The position numbers and the translations under genes were made by a program. From Coprinus comatus (lineage: Eukaryota > Basidiomycota > Agaricomycetes > Agaricales > Agaricaceae): a DNA stretch of 64,000 nt. The notes beneath the pieces are model-generated. The model saw nothing but the letters and a program-made list of their open reading frames with translations, had not been told where the DNA came from and searched no databases. The stretch is from the NCBI GenBank assembly GCA_034638255.1, contig JAWPGT010000005.1:434001-498000 (forward strand), written 5' to 3'. Within the stretch, counting starts at the first letter, position 1. The number at the start of each line of letters is the position of its first letter. Positions 37,626-47,545 of the stretch are shown here, piece by piece.

Positions 37626-40600
37626 TCACGATCCACTGAGTAACAACGACCGCAACTCGTCGGAGAGTTTAAGTTTTGAGAGGTTGGTAGGTTTGGATGT
37701 ACCTATCGAAGAGGTTTTTGATTTTCTCCGATGTAGCCCGTTGGCCGAGCTTGCAGTCGCAGAAGCCTCCTCAGCTTTCCGGCGGTCAATGTCAGCGACG
37801 AGTTGAGCAAATGACAAAAAAAGGACTTCAGCTTGAGCTAGAGTAGTATCCAGCTCAATTGTCATACTTAGTTCGTTACAATACTAATTCATGGTCAGCA
37901 CCTCGTACCAAGAAACCCATTGACCATGTCTCACCTTGAGAATTTCATCAAACTACAAAGTGGGGGTGATTAGCCAAGACATATGTTAGCAGAGCAAAGC
38001 GTTACCTCAACGAGATACCGCAAAATTACATCCCGGTGCGACTCTAAAACGGCAAGGGCAACAAATAGTACAAACTGGGTACTATAGTAGTCCGTCCAAA
38101 GTACTTCCCAAAGCCCTAGTACATCGTCGAAAGGAAATTCGCGTTTGAAGGCAATAAGTACCCAGCTTCAATCAATCATTAATATCTTAGCTGGGATGAA
38201 ATTTCTTGAAAGAACATACCGGAAACAGAAGAACAGGTTTAGGCCATCCGTTTTTTCTACCAATAAATGGTTAGTCAAATGTCTTGGAGCAGGAGCCTTA
38301 TATAACCATCTTATATTCACCTAAATGTCTGAAGAGTTCTGGGTCCATGACTTCAATTAGCTGTTGCAACGCCGATAGCTGCTTTTTCATTCCACTCTGA
38401 TCACGCAAGAAATTTTGTTTCTGAAAAACGTTCAGACACAGCATCGATTTCATAAATGACTACTCACCATTCTTTCCATAAAACGCACAAAACACCAGAA
38501 CGTCATTTCTTCCTCAGCCTCCATAATGACATATATTGGTGCACAAAGGTCCGACATGCCTTGTACATAACCTAAAATGACTTCAACTCTGTCCCTGTCA
38601 AGCTCGGCGGATTGAACATACCCAACTCCTTTTCACAAAAGTTATACGTCAACAAGATGGCCGCCAAACCTTCCACATGTTCATTAGTAGGTGATTGGGC
38701 GCCGAAATCGCTCAGATGAGGTGAGATAGTAGAATAGCGTTGATGAATCTTCTTTTCTTCGGTGGGATCCTCCGCATCTGGTTTCATATCTGCAGCTGCG
38801 AACAGTGGTTGTGTACGATCAGTTCTCCGACAGTCAACATCGATTCGATGTCTTTCCTAAGTTACGTTTGAATAGATGTTATAACTGATGAGAGAAGCCG
38901 TTTACCTCAATAACGTCTTGCCTATCGAAAACCTCTGGTACACCCCACCACTGAGCTTTGATCTCCCGATACTCTTTCCTATGCCCACGTGCAAATCAGA
39001 AAAGGTTTAGTATACTGAACCCAAATCGACATACTGCTTCTCTCGCCAATGTTTCTCTCTTTGAGGAGCAGTAGTATCCCACGAGAAAACACCCAACAAG
39101 AAAGGCCAAATCTTCTTCCTCAATCCATTCTTCTTATTGATACCTCTCCGAAACACTTCCCTCTTAAACTCTTCATACCTAATCTTCGGTCGACCATCAG
39201 TATCAAACCAACTGATCCATTGGTCTTCAGTAATAGGTCTGTCAGGAATTCTCGAAGTTTTGGGTGTTGGCAAATTTGCGGTGGTATGCAACAGTTCGAA
39301 AATACCCAAAGGTGACGCTTCCTGATCATTCTCCGCATATACAGAAGGTAACGCTTGTGCCTCCAACCTTCTTGCTCTTTCCCCTTCCTCAGCAACGATA
39401 CGAGCCCATCGTGCAAGATACACACGAGCACTCTCAAATTCTCCTACACCACCCTTTTCCACCCAGCTTCCCCATTCCCATTCTCCGGGTGCACTGACGA
39501 GAGTTTTGACAGGATCTGGTAAATGTGGCACAATTGGTTTGGCGAGAGGATGATTTAGAATGTTCTGTGCTGCATGTCGTGTTGCTCTAGTTATGTTTGA
39601 GAAAGATTGAAGTAATGCCATCCGACCTTGTGATGATGATTGTCCAGGTACATTAATAGCCATTGTTCGATGTAACACGGATGAACGTTGAGAATTCAAA
39701 TTAGCGCCTGGTTGAGATGTTACGGGACGAGGCCGACGATGAGCAGGTACCGGAGAATACGAATTTGCAAATGAGGATTGAGCAAGAATGTCATCGACGG
39801 CGTCATCATCGAATATTTGTGTAGTGTGGGTTTCGATATCTGCACGAGAAGGATCAACGAGGAATAAAGTAGGTTGAAGAGTAGAACGAAGAATGTGCGC
39901 ATATTGTCGAAGTCGAGATAGTAAGTCTTCACCGCCCCATGAGTTTATAGGTTTAGGTTGATGTGAGTGTTGCCCGGCTGAAGGAGGAGGAGGATATGTA
40001 GTTGTAGTTGTTTCATCGCTGCGGGTACTATTACTTCTTGAAATTGTGGGTGAGTGAAGTGTGAACGATTTAGATTCATCGTCATGGAAGTGTAGGGTTG
40101 GAAGCGTATCTCCGTTTATGAGATTGATCCCCACTGAACCATCTGAAGACAAATTCAGCATGACGCATATAGCCACGAATTGAAGCTGAGGATACATACA
40201 CCAAGACGAGAGTGACGGTGGTTGGACTATCAGTGAGTATATTGACGTCAGAGGGACTGAGAAGGCATAAGATTCTGGTCGTTGTGTTGGTAAGTCGATG
40301 AGGACGACATCTATAACATTGATTGAGCCCGTGAGGAATATATTAATAAGAAGGGAATAAACCATCATCTTCTTGATCCATTGTAACGCGCTCCTCGATC
40401 TTGATGAATTTATCCCATTCTGCGCTTCCTTTCTCATTTAACAACGTTTCAGGAATCCAAGCGAGCAGATATGTTGAGTTGGAAGATTCCTGACATCCCG
40501 AATTGGTTGTAGAACCAGCAGAATGTACCGAACTACGCACCCTCTGTACGAGAGCCACGAACCCGGGAATGTTGTCTCTGGCATAAGCGGTGGGATTGAC

Positions 40601-40702
40601 ATAGACCTTGGACTTGCTGTATACCAAACGATATCTATCCTCATCTCCCCCCAGAGCTAGGCCAGGAAGATTAGGAGGATTGGGACGGCTTATCTCGACC
40701 AT
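37626..40702 (-). CDS. GYP7: Rab GTPase-activating protein, Gyp7 type (TBC domain)
   Basis: Stimulates GTP hydrolysis on Rab proteins of the vacuolar pathway (Ypt7 in yeast). The start at 40702 gives MVEISRPNPPNLPG, and the N-terminal part has the Gyp7-type PH-like region (RYRLVYSKSKVYVNPTAYAR). A long Ser/Thr-rich linker follows. The TBC domain begins RKKIWPFLLGVFSWD. Motif A is IDVDCRRTDR with the catalytic Arg, and motif B is YVQGMSDLCAP with the catalytic Gln. Then come FWCFVRFMERM and LFFCFRWVLIAFKREFP. The long exon at about 39030-40300 is followed by many small exons. The C-terminus is a basic helical tail ending DELRSLLLSGS. The insertion between motif A and motif B is long, as is usual in Gyp7. 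Confidence 0.92.
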
Positions 40703-41025
40703 GGAGTCTGACTGCGAATGGGTGCCGCACAATCAGTCGTCAAGATGGTTGTCTCAGATCAACAAAGGCTACTGGCTCACGGAGACAGTGGAGAGATTAC
40801 AGTCGGGGGACGAAGATAGACCGGTGGGAGAGGACATTCACAATCACTTAAAAGTTAACTCCAATGTACTTGGCTGTGCCAATCACTGCGCAGACTGCGC
40901 TCACTTCACCGATGTCATGTCACGTGACACTCAGGATCTCACAACCAGAAATCAGAAGGAAAAAAATAAGACCAGCGTCATGGTAATACAAAGTACTAAG
41001 TAGCTTCCATCTCCGAGCGTATGAA
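40703..41025. other. Intergenic region, Gyp7 promoter
   Basis: A 323-bp spacer between the Gyp7 start and the RPS21 stop. The notable feature is a CACGTG palindrome, listed separately. No gene is seen. Confidence 0.6.
40911..40929. promoter_or_regulatory. CACGTG palindrome with 16-mer shared with HSP70 promoter
   Basis: GATGTCATGTCACGTG at 40911-40926 matches 18642-18657 exactly. Here the E-box is extended into a 12-bp perfect palindrome, TGTCACGTGACA (40918-40929). It lies about 210 bp upstream of the Gyp7 start codon. Read by Cbf1/Pho4/TFEB-like bHLH factors by analogy. Confidence 0.55.
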
Positions 41026-41447
41026 TTATTTTGAGTACGACCAGACATTGCGGAGGACTAATGTAAAAACCGTTATTATCTCCAATGCGCAAAGAAATAG
41101 AAAGTACTCACGACCAGCCTTGGTAGCAAGCCTGTTTAGCGAATCGTCGCTCTCGCCCTGGGATCTAACCTGACCGCAGATAGCAAAAGTTGTAGAGGTG
41201 CCAATAGCACGGCCGTCGGAATCGACATCAGCAATGGCGATCTGAACGGAGGCGTGGTCCTTGGAGGTGATCAATCGGTCTGAGATTGGCATATTCGTTA
41301 GCTTTCAGCCAAACCAGAACTTTGAAGTTACGCACTAGTGGCAGCGCACTTGCGGGGGACGTAGAGATCGACGAGGATGCCCTATCGATTGGTTCAGTCA
41401 TACAGCACCATTCGGCCAGCATTTCGACATACTTGGTCGTTTTCCAT
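41026..41447 (-). CDS. RPS21: 40S ribosomal protein S21 (eS21)
   Basis: Small-subunit ribosomal protein. The spliced product is [20 protein letters not shown], then [40 protein letters not shown] and a last exon ending [10 protein letters not shown], nearly colinear with yeast and human S21. The first exon is only 15 bp (five codons, 41447-41433) before a GTATGT donor, a common arrangement in ribosomal protein genes. Three introns in total. Length of about 87 residues is normal for the family. Confidence 0.97.
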
Positions 41448-41676
41448 TTTGACGTTGAGAGGGTTGGCTTTGGTGCCGGCGTGCTACAGGAGAACGAGGA
41501 GATCTGGTGCGTGGGAATAATCATCATTAACTGTACAGTTGTAGATCTCTGTTCATTGATAGGTAATATACAGAGTGGGGTAATTAGTATATAAAACTTG
41601 TATACATAGCAAGCACACGTTACGCAAACTTATAATAACAACACAATCTCGAAGTATATAACCGTTAATGAAGAGT

Positions 41677-41684
41677 AAAAAAAA
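41677..41684 (-). terminator. RNA polymerase III T-run after tRNA-Gly
   Basis: Eight T residues on the minus strand begin five bases after the 3' end of the tRNA gene, the standard Pol III stop signal. Confidence 0.85.
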
Positions 41685-41689
41685 TAAAT

Positions 41690-41772
41690 GCATCAAGAGG
41701 GAATCGAACCCCCGGCGGGTCGAGACACCGCTAGAATGGCAACGACCCAGGTTACCACTACCCCATTGATGC
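41690..41772 (-). tRNA. tRNA-Gly (GCC) with 13-nt intron
   Basis: On the minus strand the acceptor stem GCATCAA pairs with TTGATGC. The T arm is GGGGG-TTCGATT-CCCTC. The D loop has AGTGGTAA. The anticodon stem GGTCG pairs with CGACC, and the loop reads TTGCCA, giving anticodon GCC after T33. A 13-base intron (TTCTAGCGGTGTC) follows position 37, the standard intron position. The 4-base variable loop suits tRNA-Gly. CCA is not encoded, as expected in a eukaryote. Confidence 0.93.
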
Positions 41773-41913
41773 TATGTCAACTGAATATTTCTTTCCATCC
41801 CAGCGTTGGGCGCGAACATATGCTGAGCTGATAGACAGCACATTATATAGGTTTTTCTCCTTGCAGCCAAAGGAATATATACGTCAAGTATTATTTTGCG
41901 ATTAGTTGTTTTA

Positions 41914-43395
41914 TTAAACAAAACACGGATCAAAACCCTTCGGAAACACCTGGCGGACATTGACGTTGATACGAGTTGTAAGCATGTACTCTTCATATGG
42001 CTCCCAACCTTCTCGTTTATCAGCACCAAGACATTCTTTCCGCAGGTGTGGAGGCAAAGTACATTCCAGAATCCGTGGTACGCCTTCGAAAGTTTTTGAG
42101 ATCAGCACTTATTCGTATTTGAACACCCCACGAATTCACTAACCGTGATAAGCCCTCCGACAAGCAGGTCCGGACATAACCACAACGTCTCCTGAGCGTA
42201 GTAATATGGGTACCGGTGCGCTGTCCCTTGTATGCCCTCCTATAAGGAAGACGGAGGCATTTCCAAGGCTTTTCTGATCAGTTAAAACGAAGGAAAATGA
42301 TCGGAATTGACCTACGAGATAGAAACAAGCGGAGAGGTAGCGCAAACTTCTGAGCGATCTACATGGGCCATTAAGGTATCTTTCTCCTGGTAGAAATTGA
42401 CGATTCCAGCATCAGGATCTATACCAGTCACCGTCAGCTTGATTGTTTATTGAATGTAGTTGGACTTGCCATATGTAGATTCCCAGTCTTTCCATTCAGC
42501 TTTGCCTTCTGGCCACTGAGACTCTGTCCCTGAGAAGATATTATCCCAATTTATAGCAGCAACAGCACTTTGACATAACTTGCGTAATTCGGAGTCTATA
42601 TGTCCCTTTCCTTTAGCAAAATCATATTGTTTTGTCCCCCAGTGATAAAACCAGCCAATGTTAGCCCATCGCATTTTATAGAGTAAAGGCGAAGGTAGGA
42701 TTGGCTGTAGAGTAGTCGAGGGGGGTTGAGGCGGTTTCGGTGTTGCACTGATAGCGGAGAGGGTGTCCGGGGAAGCGGGACTGTTGTTAATAAGCTGTCG
42801 AGGTCCAGTAGGTTCAGCAACGGCGGCCACTGACTCTCCAAGGACTTTAGGTTGAACAAATTCAGCAGTGCTAGGATCGGCACGAGCTCGAAGGTGAGCC
42901 TGCCAAACACCCTCTGGGGGAACATTATAATGGATGTCGAGGTTTGTATCGTTCGGATGACGGGCGTGGCTAGAAAGAGCCCATTTGACGAGTTCTCGCT
43001 GCTTCTCTGGAGGAACAAAGGAGGGAAGGATGACAAGACCTGGGGGTCGAATTTGAATCTGATTGCACATGTGCTAGTTGTAGGTACACAAGCGCACCAG
43101 GTATTCGTGGTATAGTGACAACATTATCTGAAAGGTATTCGTAGTCTACAGCGTCCAGACGACCTGCCCAGATGCCGAGTGAAATTTCGTTTGCCCTGGC
43201 AGGATCATTCAAGGCGAGATCAAGAACATTGGAGAGATCTGGTGGTGGGAAGCGGGCCTTGTACAATTTTTCTGCAGTTCTGAAGGGTGTCCAGTCATTG
43301 TCGATGTGGTTTGGCCTGTTTTTTGTTACCTTTGCATGGTGACGACGAGCCTTCTTGTAGGCAGGAGAGTTGGGGTTGAGGATAGGAGCGTACAT
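41914..43395 (-). CDS. ALKBH1: AlkB homologue 1 (2-oxoglutarate/Fe(II) dioxygenase)
   Basis: Oxidative demethylase of nucleic acids; ALKBH1 members act on tRNA and DNA in nucleus and mitochondria. After an N-terminal extension (MYAPILNPNSPAYKKARRHH) comes IRPPGLVILPSFVPPEKQRE, then GWFYHWGTKQYDFAKGKGHI. The iron ligands are intact: HVD in DTLMAHVDRSE and the distal His in GPACRRAYHGVPRI. The 2-oxoglutarate arginine motif is RINVNVR near the C-terminus. The LGNASVFLIGG block follows an intron whose acceptor is at about 42276. The intron joining EYLSDN to HMCNQIQ uses a weak GTTGTC donor but keeps phase. The start at 43395 is 64 bp from the divergent LETM1 start. Confidence 0.92.
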
Positions 43396-43459
43396 ACCTG
43401 GACCAACAGATGCAAACAGCAGGGATGAAAAGAGAGAGCGATGCAGTCAACGGCCAACC

Positions 43460-45423
43460 ATGTCTGTATGGCTGCCTGCCTCCCGTGCAGCACTCCATGC
43501 CCGCCCAACTAACATTCTCCTCCGCTCCTTACGCCCAACACACCACCAACACCTCCACCGCATCCTCCCACCCGTCCTTCCCCGTCGCTTCCAGAGCACC
43601 CAGCCACAACAACCCGTAGACACAAACAACTCCCCCGCAAAACCACCTGTTCCAGCTCTCCCCCTCTCAACACGGGTATGGAAAAAGGTCAAGCATGAGG
43701 CCCAGCACTACTGGCATGGCACAAAACTCCTCGTTTCCGAAGTCCGCATTTCCTCACGTCTACAGTGGAAGATCCTCCAGGGAGAGACTCTCACTCGCCG
43801 TGAGCGCAGGCAGCTCAAACGTACTACTCAGGACCTATTGCGTCTCGTCCCCTTTGCCGTATTCATTGTCGTACCCTTCATGGAACTTCTCTTACCCGTC
43901 GCACTCAAACTCTTCCCCAACATGCTTCCCTCTACATTCGAGGACAAGTTTGCTGCAGAGGAGAAGAAGAGGAAACTACTACGTGTCAGACTTGACATGG
44001 CAAAGTTCTTGCAAGAGACTCTTCGAGAGTCAGGCCTGCACGCTAATTCGCATATAGTCGGAAGTGACGCGTTCAAAGAGTTTTTCCGAAAAGTACGCTC
44101 TTTGTTATATCACATCATCAGCCCAACTCACCCCTCCTAATTTAAGATTCGATCAACTGGTGAATCTCCCTCTGCACAAGACGTCATCAATGTAGCCAAG
44201 CTATTCGATGATGACCTGACTCTGGACAATCTTTCTCGTCCCCAGCTCGTTTCCATGTCTCGGTATATGGGTCTTAATGCATTCGGTACAGACAACTTCC
44301 TTCGCGGTGCTATTCGTTCGCGCTTGGTGAATATTCGCCGCGACGATCAACTCATAGACTCTGAATCTGTTGACGAGTTGTCTGTCTCTGAGCTTCAATC
44401 TGCCTGCCAAAGTCGTGGTATCCGGACCAGTGGTGTCTCCCCTGCTCGTTTGAGAGAGGAGTTGATGACTTGGATTCAGCTTCATTTGCATAATCGTGTT
44501 TCTGGTGTTCTTTTGGTTCTTGGGAGGGCTTTCCAGTTTGATATGAAGCATGGTGATGATGAAGATGGAAAAACTGCGATCATTAAAAGCTTGGAAATGG
44601 TGCTCTGCGGCTTGCCCGATAATCTCTTGAATGAAGCCGAATTGGAAGTCGATTTAGACAAAGCCAGTTATAAACAAAAACTCGAGGTTTTGCAACAGCA
44701 ACAGGAACTTATTGAGGATGAACAGGAGCAGGAACAAAAGGAAGAGGACGCTCGCCGTGCTGCCCGTGAAACTGCGGAACTGGAAGCGCGTACCGCTCAA
44801 TCCTTACTACCAGATTCTGAGGTGAGCATTTACATGCAAACCAATAAGTGATTGATCCGCTAATACTACATTAAAAGCTCATGCCTGAAGTTTCCGAAGC
44901 CGATGATGCACGTATGACAACTGAACAGCTTAAAGAATTGGCAGAAGCTCTCTCTATCTTGTCTTCAAAATCAAGTGTTCTTAAAGAGCGAGATGAATTG
45001 GCTGCATTGATGGAAGAAAATCTTCAAGCTGAAGAAGATCCCAAATCACCCTCTGGTGCACTCACTAAACGTATTCGTACCATGTTGACCAAGATCGACA
45101 CTCAATTACAGGAATACGATGCGCGTGTCGGAAGTTCATTACAGATGATCTCGGCAGATGCTCAGGGTCGTATTTCAGTACAGGATTTGGAAAAGGCATT
45201 GGCCGTTATTAAGCATAGGCCTGACGAGGAAGTTTCACAAGCTATTACACAAAAATTAGATGTTGATAAAGATGGGTTTGTTGAATTGGAGCATGTTCTC
45301 GGCTTGGTTAGAGAGGAAGGACTCGGCATTCTAGTGGATGATGAGGCCCAGTCAATCATTGGACAAGGCCGCGAGCTTAAGAATTCGGGACCTCGTAAGG
45401 AGGATATCGTACAGGATCAATAG
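43460..45423 (+). CDS. MDM38: LETM1-like mitochondrial inner-membrane protein (Mdm38/Ylh47)
   Basis: Maintains K+/H+ balance of mitochondria and helps membrane insertion of mitochondrially made proteins. The N-terminus MSVWLPASRAALHARPTNIL with PRRFQST is a mitochondrial presequence. The LETM1 core includes KILQGETLTRRERRQLKRTT, the single membrane helix LVPFAVFIVVPFMELLLPVA and KLFPNMLPSTFEDKF. The ribosome-binding region contains SRPQLVSMSRYMGL and VDELSVSELQSACQSRGIR. Coiled coils follow (QQQELIEDEQEQEQKEEDAR). A single EF-hand-like loop, DVDKDGFVELEH, lies near the end; position 12 is His instead of Glu. The upstream frame lacks a better start than the ATG at 43460. Introns lie near 44092-44146 and 44822-44878. 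Confidence 0.94.
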
Positions 45424-45750
45424 ACTTCTCTTCTATATTATATACACACCCCTCTTTAAACCATTTATTAGTCTAGTACAACTTTGTAGTAGTTGCAGTT
45501 TTTATTTGTGTTCGGATGCGTAGAGCATATATTTCCGTGCATTAGATTCCTTTTTTTTTTGGTTGTGAACAGCGAAAGCATAAGAAGAGTTCGAGCACTA
45601 TGGCGGGTATGTAGAGAAAGTTGGATTCCACGAGCATTAAGAGAAAGAGAATCGAAGTATGGTAAATTCGACCCTACGTGATGGCCCTTTTTGTGCTTGT
45701 AAAAAAAAGTAGTATGTTACGATAAACAAATAAGCAAAAAAAGAAGTAAA
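45424..45750. other. Convergent 3' intergenic region
   Basis: LETM1 and Shr3 end toward each other over 327 bp of A/T-rich sequence with poly-T and poly-A runs. No gene was seen. Confidence 0.65.
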
Positions 45751-46573
45751 TTAAGATGCTGTGGTTTGTACTCGCTGTTGCAAGAGGGGTTTGACTTTAT
45801 CATCGGATGACATTATGCGGTCTTTGAGCCCGGCTGAATTGGCGGGTGATTTTTCTTGTTGCGAAGGTGTGGAAGAGGAAGACGAGGGTATGTCCTCAGG
45901 TGCCTCTACCATGACAAATTCTTCGTCGTCACTGTCTGGAGTTTCTGCCCAGAAACGACCTGCTTGGAGGACCAAAACACCTGTTAGAGCAACCGAGCAA
46001 ATGAGATTGTTGGAGGCAAGTTCAAGAGTGCTTTGACGGAGGGAAATGGGGAATGAGTCGTTAAAGGCATGTGTTGGCAAGGATTTGAATCGTGCGAAGA
46101 GATCTGGGTGAGGTGTTAGGCATGTACTGGGAAGGAGACGAGAGGTACGGACTTGGCAGGACTGTGAATATATACATCACGGCTGTTGTTCCAAAGAGGA
46201 CTGTAGACAGAGCATTAGCGACGGAATGAGCCTGGAAACACGAAACACACAGATGCTGCCGCCGTCGAACATCAAGTTGCCAGCCTCGCCATCTCCAAAG
46301 CTCCAGAGGATGGTCGCCCCACCGAGCAAAGCTATGGCAGAGAGGAGGTATAGGACATGGTGTGGGCCTTTCGTGAGAATGGCATAGTATGAAGCTGCTG
46401 TCCAGAGATGGTCGTCTGTGACTGGAGACTTCCAGAGGGTGAGTGAGTCCGCGATCCAGTGAGTAAAGAGGGCTCCTGTGTGGGTGTGAGACGGTGAGCA
46501 GGCTGTGGTGGAGAATGGGCATACCGATGAGGAAGCTGGTGCAGCAGACGACGATACCTGCTCGTGCGCCCAT
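45751..46573 (-). CDS. SHR3: Shr3-type ER chaperone for amino-acid permeases
   Basis: ER membrane protein that prevents aggregation of amino-acid permeases and lets them leave in COPII vesicles. The spliced N-terminus reads MGARAGIVVCCTSFLIGALF followed by THWIADSLTLWKSPVTDDHL, the strongly conserved Shr3 signature. Further membrane helices are HHVLYLLSAIALLGGATILW, TVLFGTTAVMYIFTVLPSPY and LICSVALTGVLVLQAGRFWA. The cytosolic tail is short, acidic and Ser-rich. The first intron starts GTATGC right after the first helix begins (IG). The client class, an amino-acid permease, occurs at 60483-62796. The start is 97 bp from the divergent RsfS-like gene. Confidence 0.9.
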
Positions 46574-46670
46574 GGGGATTGTGGGATGGGATATAGAGGA
46601 GGGCAAGCTGTTGAGCCAAACAGCCTCTTCCGCTTTAGGAAAATCCCATTTTTGTCGCTTCTACTAACAC

Positions 46671-47416
46671 ATGCACAACCCATCCACCCAATCCCTCACC
46701 CGCCTTGCCCGTACCCTTGTCCGACGTACAAATACATTCTCCCGCTCCTTGACCACACCAGTCCCATGGTTTGTGGACCAGCAATATGAACAACCCCAGA
46801 GACCATTTGTCCCGCGTCAACAACCACCCCATCTGAAGTCCACGCCCCAACAGCCGCAACCGTACCTGAGGACGCGCCAGAGCCTGTTAAACTGGTACAT
46901 GCAGCGCTATCTCACTCACCCCACCTAGATCTATCAACATTAGTGGCAAGCAGAGCAGCGGAGATTCCAGCTGGGCCAGCCTTGCCGTTGAGAGCACCAC
47001 AAGGGAGACGACAGCGTGGTTCTACATATGGAGGGGAATCGGCATATGATGTACCCGGAACCATTTGGAATTGGACAGTAATGGCTCAAGTGCGTGCAGA
47101 ATATATATTGTATTGGTAGTAGCACTGACTGGACTGATGTCAGGTCAAAGAAGGAACTGAAGATCGGGGCGCAATCGAATCAGTGGTACGGGTGATACGG
47201 AAAACGGTGGGCTAGCACTTGTTCGATTCCCATTACTCGTTTACTGATACAAACCAGCTGGCTTCCGTTGAACCTCCGTTAGGGCTGCCACCCAAGTCGA
47301 AACGTCGAATGGGAAATGGCTGGGCAATGGTCGATGGTGGAGACTTTGCAGTGCATGTGCTCAGCAAGGAAGCCCGCGAAAAGTACTTTGGAGAAGACAG
47401 ATGGAGAGTCTGGTAA
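46671..47416 (+). CDS. RsfS/Iojap-like mitochondrial protein (Atp25 N-domain/MALSU1 relative)
   Basis: Members bind the large mitochondrial ribosomal subunit. The N-terminus MHNPSTQSLTRLARTLVRRT is basic and presequence-like, and PVPWFVDQQ resembles the PW motif that opens Atp25. The C-terminal exons carry the RsfS fold: TIWNWTVMAQVKEGTEDRGA, an intron, then GWAMVDGGDFAVHVLSKEAR and FGEDRWRVW, the hallmark end. Introns at about 47090-47142 and 47208-47258 keep phase. Between 46770 and 46890 the frame must change, and I could not settle on an intron; see findings. The N-terminal boundary is firm, that internal junction is not. Confidence 0.75.
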
Positions 47417-47545
47417 TTTATGTAGTATTTAATCCCTTTTTCTAAACCATCGTAGACTCCAGTGTCGTATGTTACATTTGTGTCACGTGCTGGGAATCTG
47501 AACGGGTAGTTGTTGCGCAGAAAAGTGTGTTTCTCCTGTTAAGCC

